Assembly: GCA_050283925.1 (NCBI GenBank)
Contig: JBNOAI010000004.1
Location: forward strand, 248,001-312,000
Length of the DNA stretch: 64,000 bases
Reading direction: 5' to 3'
From: ZC4RG25 sp023428365
Lineage (GTDB): Bacteria; Pseudomonadota; Alphaproteobacteria; Rhizobiales; Hyphomicrobiaceae
The notes under the pieces are model-generated. The model searched no databases, was not told the origin of the DNA, and saw only the letters and a program-made list of their open reading frames with translations. Shown here piece by piece: positions 16,278 to 24,840 of this stretch. The position numbers and the translations under genes were made by a program. Every line of letters starts with the position of its first letter. Positions within the stretch are counted from its first letter, which is position 1.

Positions 16278-16814
16278 TCACTCGGAGGGCGGTGTGATGC
16301 CTGCAATGGTGAGGGCGATTGCGCCGTTGTGATAGTGGCCGATGATGGCGCCCATTTCGACCACGCCCCTGTCGCCGAGCGCGGTGCGCGCACGTGCCAG
16401 GGTCTCGTCGCCGACGGCATGACCGTCCAGCATCTCGGTCGTGAAGGCGTACGCTGCGGCTTCGTCAGGCTTGGGAAAAGATGGCGAAGCCCCGGCATCG
16501 ATCGCTTCAATGGCCTGTTGCGCGAGCCCAGCCTTCAGCGCCAAGCCGACGTGGTTGTTCCACATATAGCGACAATCGTAATGTCGCGCGGTGAGGAGGA
16601 TCACGAGTTCCGAAATGCGAGCATCCAGGGTCGTACCCCACCGTAGAAACTCGCCGAGCTTCTGTGCGCGCGAGGCAAGCTCCGGGCTATGCAGCCAGAC
16701 ATGCATCGGTCCCCGCACTTCCTTGCGCGGACCACTTGCCACCTCATCGGCGACGCGTTGCTGCTCGGCATCGAGCTGCTTGAGATCCGGAAGCGGGATG
16801 CGGCCGCGCGACAT
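16278..16814 (-). CDS. Carboxymuconolactone decarboxylase-like / AhpD-fold protein
   Basis: 178 residues with an AhpD-like fold in the middle (ISELVILLTARHYDCRYMWNNH, split here as two motifs: ELVILLTARHYD near residue 66 and CRYMWNNHVGLALKAG near 78). The ExxCxxCxxH redox motif of AhpD is absent; only one Cys is kept, so a decarboxylase-like or unknown role is more likely than peroxidase activity. The start is ATG 16814, with GGAGA five bases upstream. Last gene of the ABC importer/dioxygenase operon, 26 bases after the dioxygenase. Confidence 0.86.
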   Translation of the reverse strand: MSRGRIPLPDLKQLDAEQQRVADEVASGPRKEVRGPMHVWLHSPELASRAQKLGEFLRWGTTLDARISELVILLTARHYDCRYMWNNHVGLALKAGLAQQAIEAIDAGASPSFPKPDEAAAYAFTTEMLDGHAVGDETLARARTALGDRGVVEMGAIIGHYHNGAIALTIAGITPPSE

Positions 16815-16840
16815 GGGTTTCTCCAATCAATGGAAAACTC

Positions 16841-17845
16841 TCAAGCCTTCGATTGGGCGGCGAGAAACTCTTCCAGGGAAAAGAGCTTCGGATCATAGGC
16901 CGGCTCGGTGATCTTTGTGCCGCTGAATGGCGTCGCCTCATGCAGCCACTTCTTCGGCGGCGGTAGATCCCAGGTGAAGCGGTTGCCCGCGTGCCATTTG
17001 ACAGGGCCATCGTCGAAATCCATCAGCTGGATTGGCGGCGGCAGGATTTCCACGCGATGGCCGTCGGGATCGCGGAAATACACGTAGAACGCATGGCCCT
17101 GTCCGTGTCGGCCGGGACCACGCTCGAAATTGCGCGAGAAGCCGATGCCGCCTGCTGTATCCAACGCGCGCAGGAGGCAGTTCGCGTCCGAGACGATATA
17201 CGCGAAATGATGCATCGCCGGCCCAGGACGCGACAGGAACACGATGTCGTGGGGGTTGTTCTTGCGGTAGAGGAACAGCCCCAGTGGATCCTCATCCTCC
17301 GGCTTGTCGACGAAGTAATCCGAGATGCGGAAACCGAGATCCGTATAGAAGCGCCCTGCAGTCGGAACATCCGGCATCAGGCATTGGACATGATCATAAC
17401 GGAGTGCACCCGCACCGCGATGGAGATGAGGGCGGTCGTGCAGCCGCGGTTGAGTTGGCATGCTGGCGCAGAGTTCAAGAGGGATGCCGGCAAAATCGCG
17501 CAGCGCCAACGTCCGTCCCTGAAAGTCGCGCTCCACCCAGCTTGCCTCGATCCCGTTGCGGTCGAAGTACGCCTTGGCAGCGTCCAGATCCTCATCGCGG
17601 AATACGCGGAATCCCAGAGCCTCACACATCGGCGGTTCGTCAGAACTCTGTAGCACCAGGCTATGGTGGCAGGATTCCTCGACGCCGCGTAGATACGTGA
17701 CACCGCGATCTTCATCGGTGACCATCAGGCCGATGACCTCGGTATAGAACTCACGCGTCTTCGGCAGGTCACGGACGGTCAGCCGGATATGGCTTGCACG
17801 CGTGATATTGAACGGCGGCGAGAAATTGGTCTGGGGGACGGGCAT
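16841..17845 (-). CDS. Type I extradiol ring-cleavage dioxygenase (VOC fold), HPCD-like
   Basis: 334 residues with two VOC modules (about 15-130 and 148-270). The metal ligands His152 (YDHVQ), His213 (MHHFAY) and Glu266 (GHRVEI) are nearly the same numbers as His155/His214/Glu267 of Brevibacterium homoprotocatechuate 2,3-dioxygenase. It probably opens a catechol-type ring beside the hydroxyls with Fe(II) or Mn(II). It lies downstream of a NitT/TauT importer in the same orientation, suggesting that the imported compound or its product is the substrate. The exact catechol is not deducible. Confidence 0.88.
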   Translation of the reverse strand: MPVPQTNFSPPFNITRASHIRLTVRDLPKTREFYTEVIGLMVTDEDRGVTYLRGVEESCHHSLVLQSSDEPPMCEALGFRVFRDEDLDAAKAYFDRNGIEASWVERDFQGRTLALRDFAGIPLELCASMPTQPRLHDRPHLHRGAGALRYDHVQCLMPDVPTAGRFYTDLGFRISDYFVDKPEDEDPLGLFLYRKNNPHDIVFLSRPGPAMHHFAYIVSDANCLLRALDTAGGIGFSRNFERGPGRHGQGHAFYVYFRDPDGHRVEILPPPIQLMDFDDGPVKWHAGNRFTWDLPPPKKWLHEATPFSGTKITEPAYDPKLFSLEEFLAAQSKA

Positions 17846-17896
17846 CGCCTGGGATACTCCAGATAGCGGGGCGATAATCGAAAGTGGCGGATGTTG

Positions 17897-18676
17897 CTAC
17901 GCGGCCTTGTCATCGTGGCGATGGCCGATGGCGGCTTCCAGGCGCGCTTCGTAGTCCTGGAACACGGCCTCATGCCGATGTCGCGGCCGGGGCAAGTCGA
18001 TTTTAAGCTCGAGCGAAACCCGCGCCGGGCGTCCACTCATCACCAGCACACGGTCAGAAAGATAAATCGCCTCGCGAATATCGTGAGTGATGAAGAGGAT
18101 CGTGTTGCGCGTAGAGCTCCAGATTTCGCTGAGGGCGTTCTGCATGGCTTCGCGGGTCTGGGCATCGAGAGCGCCGAAAGGTTCGTCCATCAGCAGCGCT
18201 GAAGGTTCGATGGCGAGCGCTCTGGCGAGGCCGACGCGCTGACGCATGCCGCCGGACAGGCGGTGAGGATGATAGTCTTCGAAGCCCGCGAGGCCGACCA
18301 GATTGACGTACTTGCGGGCGAGCCTGTTCTGCTCCTCCTTCGGCAGGCCTTTCGAGTTGAGGCCGAAGGCGATGTTGCCCATGACCGTCAGCCAAGGGAA
18401 CAATGCGAATTCCTGGAAGACGATGCCGCGGTCGAGACCGGGACCTTTCACCTGTTTGCCGTCGACATAGACCGCTCCACCTGTCGGCTCGGAAAGGCCC
18501 CCGGCAATGCTCAGCAGAGTTGATTTTCCGCAGCCGGACGATCCGATGATGCTCACAAACTCGCCATCACGAACCGTGAAAGAGATATCTTCGAAAACGC
18601 GAAGATGACGGGTGCGATTCCAACTTTCGCGGCGGGCGTAAGTCTTGCTGAGATTATCGATCCGGAGCTCTCCCAT
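17897..18676 (-). CDS. ABC transporter ATP-binding protein, NitT/TauT family
   Basis: 259 residues. Walker A GSSGCGKST near residue 46, Q-loop FQEFALFPW, signature LSGGMRQR and Walker B ALLMDEPFGALD, followed by the switch His in ITHDIREA. The ATG at 18676 overlaps the permease stop as TGATG, so it is preferred over an open frame nine codons longer. Energises import with the upstream permease and binding protein. Confidence 0.95.
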   Translation of the reverse strand: MGELRIDNLSKTYARRESWNRTRHLRVFEDISFTVRDGEFVSIIGSSGCGKSTLLSIAGGLSEPTGGAVYVDGKQVKGPGLDRGIVFQEFALFPWLTVMGNIAFGLNSKGLPKEEQNRLARKYVNLVGLAGFEDYHPHRLSGGMRQRVGLARALAIEPSALLMDEPFGALDAQTREAMQNALSEIWSSTRNTILFITHDIREAIYLSDRVLVMSGRPARVSLELKIDLPRPRHRHEAVFQDYEARLEAAIGHRHDDKAA

Positions 18677-19527
18677 CAGTTCGACTCCCTCACCGTGCCC
18701 CAACGCTCGACAGTGGCGACTTCAAGCCCACGCAAGAGGACCCGTTCGATCAGCAACCCAACGATGCCGACAACAAGGAGACCGGCGTAGACCACATCCG
18801 AGTTGAAGTATTCGCGGCCCCAATAAATCCGATAGCCGAGACCCGCACTGACGGAGACGAGCATTTCGGCGACGATCAGGATGCGCCAGCAGCGCGAGAA
18901 TGCGAGCCGGTAGCCGGCAATCATCGAGGGTAGCGCCGCTGGGATCAAAACACGCCAGAACAGCGACGGGCCGGTGGCGCCGAAAGCCTTGCCGGCGCGG
19001 ATGAGGGAACCATCCACCGTTCGCACGCCTGTCCAGGCGTTGAGCGTTACGGTCAGTGCGACCTCGTAAATGAGAATGCTGGTGATGGCGAATTCAGTGA
19101 GACCAAACCAGATCATCGAGAGGGGGAAGAGCGCCGTTCCGGGGATCGCGAGAAGAAAGTTGAGAGGCGCTGCAAGAATCCGCTCCCAGATGCGGAAGTA
19201 GCCCATCATCACGCCGATGATCGTGCCTGCGATCGATCCGATGAAGACGCTTTCGAGCAGTCGCCGGAGAGAAGCCCAGATGTCGGACCAAAGCGTGCCC
19301 TGCTCGGCCATGCGCACGAGCGCGGAGAAAATGGCGCTCGCCGGTGGAAAGAGGGCTGCGGGCATGCCACTCAGCCGTGCAGCCAGTTCCCAGAGGATGA
19401 CAAGGACAACAAGTGGAGCTGCAAGAAAGAGGAAATTCTTCAGTCCATTCGCGAGCCCGCCTCCCGTGCGGATTTCCTCCGCCGAGAGGACCTGGGCTGC
19501 GCGGCTATCAGTATCCAGTGCCGCCAT
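18676..19527 (-). CDS. ABC transporter permease, NitT/TauT (SsuC-like) family
   Basis: 283-residue inner membrane protein with about six transmembrane segments and the cytoplasmic EAA loop (AGKAFGATGPSLFWRVLIPAA, of which AFGATG is the core). A longer open frame to 19707 runs into the binding-protein gene; the start at ATG 19527, 34 bases after that gene's stop, is chosen because the preceding residues are not membrane-protein-like. Middle gene of the importer. Confidence 0.93.
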   Translation of the reverse strand: MAALDTDSRAAQVLSAEEIRTGGGLANGLKNFLFLAAPLVVLVILWELAARLSGMPAALFPPASAIFSALVRMAEQGTLWSDIWASLRRLLESVFIGSIAGTIIGVMMGYFRIWERILAAPLNFLLAIPGTALFPLSMIWFGLTEFAITSILIYEVALTVTLNAWTGVRTVDGSLIRAGKAFGATGPSLFWRVLIPAALPSMIAGYRLAFSRCWRILIVAEMLVSVSAGLGYRIYWGREYFNSDVVYAGLLVVGIVGLLIERVLLRGLEVATVERWGTVRESN

Positions 19528-19561
19528 CGCAGGGATTTGTCCCGTTAGGTTGTTGACGCTG

Positions 19562-20554
19562 CTACTTGATCGCTGCCTCGGCCTTATCGCCAAAGCTCTT
19601 GTCCAGGATTTGGCTGAGATCCAACTTGGACTTGATCGTTCCCGCCTCGGCGAGGAAGTCCCGTGTCCCGCCCAGCTCCTTCGCATCGGTATCGATGAAA
19701 TTGACACCCGGGAACTTGTCGACCTCGAACATCATCGTCTTGATGGTGGCGTCATCGAGCGCCGAGCCGGCATCGCGCACGGTCTTGGAGAAAATTTTCA
19801 ACGCGCCGTCCGGGTTGGCACGAATCCACTTGTGCGCCTTGGCATAGGCATTGATGAAACGCTGGACAGTGTCGCGGTTCTTCTCGATGTAGCTCTTATC
19901 GGCAACCAGGATCAACGGGTAGGTGATCTCGGCTAGATCCTGGAACTGCTTGGCGCTGATGATTTCCTTGCCGTTCCCGCCTTGCACGATGCGTTGCATC
20001 ATCGGATCCCATCCGAGTACCGCGTCGAACGTCCCTTTCGATGCCATTGCCGTTGGCATGTCCGTGACCCGGACGTTGGAAATCTGAAAGTCGCTCTCTT
20101 TCAGACCCTCTTTTTTGACGAGGTTCAGGAATACGCCGTGCACGCCAGTTCCGACCTGCATGCCAATGCGTTTGCCTTTGAGGTCGGCCAGAGATTTTAT
20201 ATCTCCCAATTCGGGGGAGCCGACCATCTTACCGGTAAAGCCGCGCGACCCGGCTCCGATCGCCACCAAGGGAATGCCCTTGTCGATGGCGGTGAACAAG
20301 ACGACGTCTGACACTTCAGCGAACTGCATCGACCCGGCGACAATCGCCTCGACCGCCAGGTTGCCGCGAACTACGGGCTTGAGTTCGACATCGAGGCCTT
20401 CATCCTTGAAGAAGCCCTCCTGCGCGGCAACCAACGATGGCACCTGATTGACACCGCTGGCCATGCCGACAGTGATTTTGCTCTGCGCCAAAGCGACAGA
20501 TGGCAGGGCGGCAAGTGCGCCCAACGCGAACATCAACTTCGCGAAATTCGACAT
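19562..20554 (-). CDS. ABC transporter substrate-binding protein (NMT1/SsuA-like)
   Basis: 330 residues with a Sec signal peptide ending near ALAQS. The mature protein starts ITVGMASGVNQVPSLVAAQ, typical of the NMT1/THI5/SsuA periplasmic binding fold used for sulfonates, nitrate, pyrimidines or aromatic acids. First gene of an operon with permease, ATPase, extradiol dioxygenase and CMD-like protein. The ligand is unknown; the neighbouring ring-cleavage dioxygenase hints at an aromatic compound (inference). Confidence 0.93.
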   Translation of the reverse strand: MSNFAKLMFALGALAALPSVALAQSKITVGMASGVNQVPSLVAAQEGFFKDEGLDVELKPVVRGNLAVEAIVAGSMQFAEVSDVVLFTAIDKGIPLVAIGAGSRGFTGKMVGSPELGDIKSLADLKGKRIGMQVGTGVHGVFLNLVKKEGLKESDFQISNVRVTDMPTAMASKGTFDAVLGWDPMMQRIVQGGNGKEIISAKQFQDLAEITYPLILVADKSYIEKNRDTVQRFINAYAKAHKWIRANPDGALKIFSKTVRDAGSALDDATIKTMMFEVDKFPGVNFIDTDAKELGGTRDFLAEAGTIKSKLDLSQILDKSFGDKAEAAIK

Positions 20555-20639
20555 GATGTTTCCTCCCGGAGTTTGGTTTCGCCCAGCTTGGCGCCGGGTC
20601 GCTTTTGCTCCGTGCCAAACGATAGGCCGCCGTTTGCCG

Positions 20640-20701
20640 GTCGGTCAAGAAATATCGATATTCATCTCCGTTTGTTGACCGACTGAAAAAATATCGATAT
20701 T
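20640..20701. promoter_or_regulatory. Paired AATATCGATATT palindromes within a GTCGGTCAA inverted repeat
   Basis: Two identical 12-base perfect palindromes AATATCGATATT lie at 20651-20662 and 20690-20701, 39 bases apart (close to four helical turns at about 10 bp). A perfect nine-base inverted repeat GTCGGTCAA (20640-20648) / TTGACCGAC (20675-20683) brackets the first. This is the gap between the divergent binding-protein operon and the FAH/GntR operon, so it is a likely operator for the GntR regulator at 21646 controlling both directions (inference). Confidence 0.6.
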
Positions 20702-20759
20702 CGTGGAATGAGATTTTTAGAGATGAACACGCCTGAATAGGCCGAATATCGAGGACAAC

Positions 20760-21638
20760 ATGCGTTACGCGGCATTCGAGGAAAGCGGCAAAAGCCGGCT
20801 GGGAGCTGTCGCTGGAGATGAGATTGTTGATCTCAGCTCGATCACGGGAAGCGCTACCTCGGTGCGCGCTATTGTCGAGAATGCCGACGTGCAGGCCAAG
20901 GCTGCGCGCCTCGCAGCAGATCCCAAAGCGCCGCGCTTGCCCAGAGCCAAGTGCCGACTGCTTTCTCCTCTTCCGGATGCTGGCAAATTCATCTGCCTTG
21001 GTCTCAACTATGCGGATCATGCCAAGGAGGGCGGACACAACGTTCCCGACTACCCGTCCATCTTTCTGCGCGCCAATAGTTCACTGATTGGTCCCGAGGA
21101 TCCAATTCTCGCGCCTCTATGCTCCGAACGGCTCGACTACGAGGCGGAGCTTGTCATCGTGATCGGGAAGCGCTGTCGCCACGTGCGCGAAGACGCAGCG
21201 CTTGATGTCATCTTCGGCTACACCGCCTTCAACGATGGGACCATTCGCGACTACCAGCGTCGCACCTCGCAGTGGACGGCTGGTAAGAATTTCCATGGCA
21301 CCGGTCCGCTCGGCCCTTGGATTGTCACGGCCGACGAGATCGCGCCGGGAGCCACCGGTCTAGGAATTAGGTCCCGCCTCAATGGCAAGCTTATGCAAAG
21401 CTCCAATACCGACCACATGCTCTTCAATGTTCGACGGACCATCGCGATCCTGTCGGAGATCTGGATGCTGGAGCCCGGCGATCTCATCGCTACCGGCACG
21501 CCAGAGGGTGTCGGCCATGCGCGCAAGCCGCCGGTGTGGATGCGTCCCGGGGACGAGGTTTCCGTCGAGATTGACGGTATAGGTACGCTGACCAGCCGCA
21601 TCGTCGCCGAGTCGGACAATTCAGGTTTTATTGCATAG
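20760..21638 (+). CDS. Fumarylacetoacetate hydrolase-family protein
   Basis: 292 residues. An N-terminal domain of about 70 residues precedes the FAH fold, which starts near KFICLGLNYADHAKEGG (core ICLGLNYADHA). Metal ligands are in the E-x-E of DYEAELVIVIG and in the Asp of FNDGTIRDYQ. Members hydrolyse or decarboxylate/isomerise diketo acids made by ring cleavage, which fits the extradiol dioxygenase on the other side of the control region. The exact reaction is unknown. First gene of the plus-strand operon. Confidence 0.9.
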   Translation: MRYAAFEESGKSRLGAVAGDEIVDLSSITGSATSVRAIVENADVQAKAARLAADPKAPRLPRAKCRLLSPLPDAGKFICLGLNYADHAKEGGHNVPDYPSIFLRANSSLIGPEDPILAPLCSERLDYEAELVIVIGKRCRHVREDAALDVIFGYTAFNDGTIRDYQRRTSQWTAGKNFHGTGPLGPWIVTADEIAPGATGLGIRSRLNGKLMQSSNTDHMLFNVRRTIAILSEIWMLEPGDLIATGTPEGVGHARKPPVWMRPGDEVSVEIDGIGTLTSRIVAESDNSGFIA

Positions 21639-21645
21639 ACCCAAC

Positions 21646-22461
21646 ATGATCCGCGACTCCTTCAGTCAGGAACAAGGCCGGTCTCGCACCGGTCGCATCT
21701 ATGGCCGGCTGCGCGATGACATCATCCAGGGTGTGTTTGCGCCGGGCTCCAAGCTGAAGATCGAGGATCTGAAGGCACGGTATGAGACCGGCGCGACGCC
21801 AATCCGCGAGGCGCTGAGTCTGCTGACGGCTGATGGACTTGTGGAGCGGCTTGAGCAGCGCGGTTTCCGGGTCGCGGAAGCGAGTGCGAGTGAGTTCGAG
21901 GAACTGCTTGCCATCCGCTGCTGGATCGAGGAGCGTGCTCTGCGTCTCGCCATGCGCCACGGTGGCCGCGAGTGGGAAGAAGGCGTTGTAATCGCGCGTT
22001 ATCGACTAGCAAGCACGCCCCGTGTCTCCCCCGCAGGGAGCTTTTCGCAGAGCGACGACTGGGAACGGGCTCATAAGGAGTTCCACAGGAGCCTCGTGTC
22101 GGCCTGCGGTTCGACGACACTTCTGCGGCTTTGCAATCAGCTTTATGACGAGAACAATCGCTATCGCTATATCGCCCGGCTCAGCAATAGCGAGCGCCCT
22201 GACGTCCTCAAGGAGCATGAGGCGATCGCGGAAGCCGTGCTGGCGCGCGACGCCGATCATGCGGTGCGGCTGATCACCGATCATTACACGCTCACCGGTG
22301 ATCTGCTGCGTCAGAGCATTCTGACCAACCTGGGGGATGCCAAGCAGTCGGAAGAGAAATTGCCGCCGATGCGCAAAGGCGAGCGCGCAAAGCAGAAGAA
22401 TGGCAAGCCCGCAAAGGAACTGGAATTCGCGGGGGTGCGGCGCAACCGCCGTAATCAATAA
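21646..22461 (+). CDS. GntR-family regulator, FCD subfamily
   Basis: 271 residues. Winged helix near residues 12-75 with the GntR pattern (GATPIREALSLLTADGLVE), then an all-helical FCD ligand domain (to about 225) and a basic Lys/Arg-rich tail. The ATG at 21646 is preferred; a TTG at 21631 would overlap the FAH stop. Cotranscribed with the FAH gene. It probably binds the palindromes at 20640-20701 and answers to a carboxylate intermediate (inference). Confidence 0.92.
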   Translation: MIRDSFSQEQGRSRTGRIYGRLRDDIIQGVFAPGSKLKIEDLKARYETGATPIREALSLLTADGLVERLEQRGFRVAEASASEFEELLAIRCWIEERALRLAMRHGGREWEEGVVIARYRLASTPRVSPAGSFSQSDDWERAHKEFHRSLVSACGSTTLLRLCNQLYDENNRYRYIARLSNSERPDVLKEHEAIAEAVLARDADHAVRLITDHYTLTGDLLRQSILTNLGDAKQSEEKLPPMRKGERAKQKNGKPAKELEFAGVRRNRRNQ

Positions 22462-22493
22462 ATCCCATAAGAACAATCGAGGGAGTAGCCCAC

Positions 22494-23531
22494 ATGCAGA
22501 AACTTATCCCGACCACTGTTGTGGGAAGCTATCCGCAGCCCGATTGGTTGGTGGATCGCGAGAAACTCAAGTCGCAGACCGTGCCGCGAGTACGCGTGAC
22601 TGATATCTGGCGCATCGAGGAAAGCCGCCTAGAGGCAGCCCAGGATGACGCGACGATCCTCGCCATTCGCGACATGGAGCGTGCCGGTATCGACATTGTC
22701 ACCGACGGTGAGATCCGTCGCGAAAGCTATTCCAATCGTTTTGTCACGGAGCTCGAGGGCGTCGACTGTGACGCTCCCAAAATTGTGACGCTGGCGACGG
22801 GCCGTCAGGGAGCGATGCCACGTGTCGTTTCGAAAGTCCGGCGTACTCACGCCGTGGAGGTTCGCGACGTCGAGTTTCTGCGCCGCAACACCGACCGGAC
22901 GATCAAGATCACGATGCCCGGACCCTTCACCATGTCCCGGCAATGTCACAACGAGCACTACAAAGATCCGGATGAGATGGTGATGGATTTTGCGGCGACC
23001 CTGAACGCCGAAGCGAAAGAGCTGGAAAAAGCGGGTGCCGATATTATTCAGCTCGATGAGCCATGGTTGCGTCAGGATCCGGAAGCTGCCAAGCGCGTGG
23101 CCGTGCGCGCGATCAACGCTGCTCTAACGGGCCTTTCCGCAACCACCGCCGTGCATTTATGCTTCGGCTACGCCCATCTCGTTTCGGGAAAGCCGAGCGG
23201 CTACGCGTTTCTCTCCGAACTTGCGGATACGACGGCTGATCAGATCTCCATCGAGGCGGCTCAGCCCAAAGTGGATCTTGGTGTGTTGAGGGATCTCTCG
23301 GGAAAGTCGATCATGTTGGGCGTGATTGATCTGGGTGATCCGGAGGTTGAGAGTGCTGAGAAAGTGGCAGAGCGCCTGCGGATCGGTCTGAATTATCTGC
23401 CGGCCGAGCGCCTTATCGCTGCGCCGGACTGTGGCATGAAATATCTGCCGCGTGAGATCGCCTTCGGAAAGCTCAAGGCGATGGCGGATGGCGCCGCAAT
23501 CGTGCGCGCTGAACTTCAGGGTGGCACTTGA
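22494..23531 (+). CDS. MetE C-terminal-like (cobalamin-independent) methyltransferase family protein
   Basis: 345 residues, matching only the catalytic C-terminal barrel of MetE. Zinc ligands are present: His221 and Cys223 (HLCFG), Glu254 (SIEAAQP) and Cys313 (PDCGMKYLP). No N-terminal MetE domain, so this is a core-MetE-like protein. Relatives include methionine synthases with small methyl donors and epoxyalkane:CoM transferase. In a catabolic operon it may transfer a methyl or thiol group of the substrate rather than make methionine (inference). Confidence 0.88.
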   Translation: MQKLIPTTVVGSYPQPDWLVDREKLKSQTVPRVRVTDIWRIEESRLEAAQDDATILAIRDMERAGIDIVTDGEIRRESYSNRFVTELEGVDCDAPKIVTLATGRQGAMPRVVSKVRRTHAVEVRDVEFLRRNTDRTIKITMPGPFTMSRQCHNEHYKDPDEMVMDFAATLNAEAKELEKAGADIIQLDEPWLRQDPEAAKRVAVRAINAALTGLSATTAVHLCFGYAHLVSGKPSGYAFLSELADTTADQISIEAAQPKVDLGVLRDLSGKSIMLGVIDLGDPEVESAEKVAERLRIGLNYLPAERLIAAPDCGMKYLPREIAFGKLKAMADGAAIVRAELQGGT

Positions 23532-23560
23532 GAAAATCGATCGAGAAGTAATTAGAAGCG

Positions 23561-24256
23561 GTGAAGCGAGCTTTCGTGAAGCGTCTGACGTACACGTTCG
23601 ATAATGGTCCCTGGCCAGGAGCCACGGACAAGCTTCTCGATTTTCTGAAGGAGCGTGCAATTCAGGCCACCTTCTTCGTCGTGGGCGAGCGCTTGAAGGA
23701 TCCTGCGGCTCGACGTCTCGCTGACCGCGCCCACGCCGAGGGGCACTGGATCGGAAATCACACGCTCACGCATGGCGATCCGTTGGGAATGGGCGGTGGA
23801 CTCGAACGAGTGAGAAAGGAAGTAGGGGAGACGGAAGAGCTTCTTGGTTCGCTCGCACATCCTCGCAAATATTTCCGGCCGAATGGCGGCGGGACGCTAG
23901 GCTCGCACGTTCTGAGCCCGGAGGCCGTCGATTATCTGACTGACCAGCGTTACACTGTCGTCACCTGGAATAACGTTCCGCGGGACTGGGATGAGACCAG
24001 GGCGGGCTGGCCCGATCGTGCGGAAGCCACCCTGGAAACACAGGATTGGTCTGTGCTCGTGCTGCACGATCAATTCATCGCGCCGATGATGACGTCATTG
24101 GAAGACTTTCACGACAGGCTCGTCGCGCAGTCCCTGGAGATTGTGCAGGAATTTCCCGAGAGTTGTCTGCCGATCAGAGAGGGCAGGGTGGTTCGTGACA
24201 TCTCAGGGCTCGTTTCACAGGAGCCGGGACCTACGCTGAAAGGGGCGTTCGCATGA
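23561..24256 (+). CDS. Polysaccharide deacetylase (NodB)-like protein, variant active site
   Basis: 231 residues with a NodB-homology fold and no signal peptide. Motif 1 reads TFDNGP (Asp14, Asn15) instead of TFDDGP, so the first metal ligand is Asn. Motif 2 is NHTLTHGDP with His67 and His71. The protein starts with GTG at 23561, or possibly GTG 23576. It overlaps the next gene by ATGA. Cytoplasmic members of this group in catabolic operons may act on small amides such as allantoin or imides rather than on polysaccharide; that is a guess from context. Confidence 0.85.
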   Translation: MKRAFVKRLTYTFDNGPWPGATDKLLDFLKERAIQATFFVVGERLKDPAARRLADRAHAEGHWIGNHTLTHGDPLGMGGGLERVRKEVGETEELLGSLAHPRKYFRPNGGGTLGSHVLSPEAVDYLTDQRYTVVTWNNVPRDWDETRAGWPDRAEATLETQDWSVLVLHDQFIAPMMTSLEDFHDRLVAQSLEIVQEFPESCLPIREGRVVRDISGLVSQEPGPTLKGAFA

Positions 24257-24789
24257 AAGTTCTCGGCATTTCGGGAAGCTTGCGCGAGCGATCTTTCAAT
24301 ACGGCTCTCCTGCGTGCAGTGCGCGAGCTTGCGCCTCCTGGAATGGAGATCGAGATTTTCGATCTCGCGCAGATTCCGATCTACAATGATGACATTCGCC
24401 TGGCCGGGTATCCGCCCGAGGTCGCGAAGTTTCGAGATGCAATCCGCGCAGCTGATGGGCTCATTATCGCCTCGCCAGAATACAACCGATCAGTTCCTGG
24501 CGTGCTCAAGAATGCCATCGACTGGGCGTCCCGGCCTCCAGAGCAGCCGTTCGCGGGTAAACCTATTGCCATCATGGGTGTCAGCAATGGTGCGCTGGGC
24601 GCAGCGTTTGCCAACCACCATCTACGTCAGATCTTCGTCTACATGGATGCGCGGATGGTCAACGGGCCGGAGGTGATGATCGGAGATGCAAAGAACAAGT
24701 TCGATGCCTCGCTTAATCTGGTTCACGAACCGACCCGTCAATTCGTCGCCGATCATTTGAGTCGCCTCAGCGCGTTACACGCTGGCTAG
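24253..24789 (+). CDS. NADPH-dependent FMN reductase
   Basis: 178 residues, flavodoxin-like fold. The FMN phosphate loop is GSLRERSFN (near residues 8-16) and the conserved SPEYNRSVPGVLKNAIDW segment lies near 75. It may reduce FMN for a monooxygenase or reduce quinones directly. The start overlaps the deacetylase-like gene by ATGA. Last gene of the FAH operon, which lacks an obvious flavin monooxygenase partner in this window. Confidence 0.92.
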   Translation: MKVLGISGSLRERSFNTALLRAVRELAPPGMEIEIFDLAQIPIYNDDIRLAGYPPEVAKFRDAIRAADGLIIASPEYNRSVPGVLKNAIDWASRPPEQPFAGKPIAIMGVSNGALGAAFANHHLRQIFVYMDARMVNGPEVMIGDAKNKFDASLNLVHEPTRQFVADHLSRLSALHAG

Positions 24790-24840
24790 AGTTGCCCTTG
24801 GCACGTCGTGGTCGCTCCTATCGGCGAGCAATCCGAAGAT

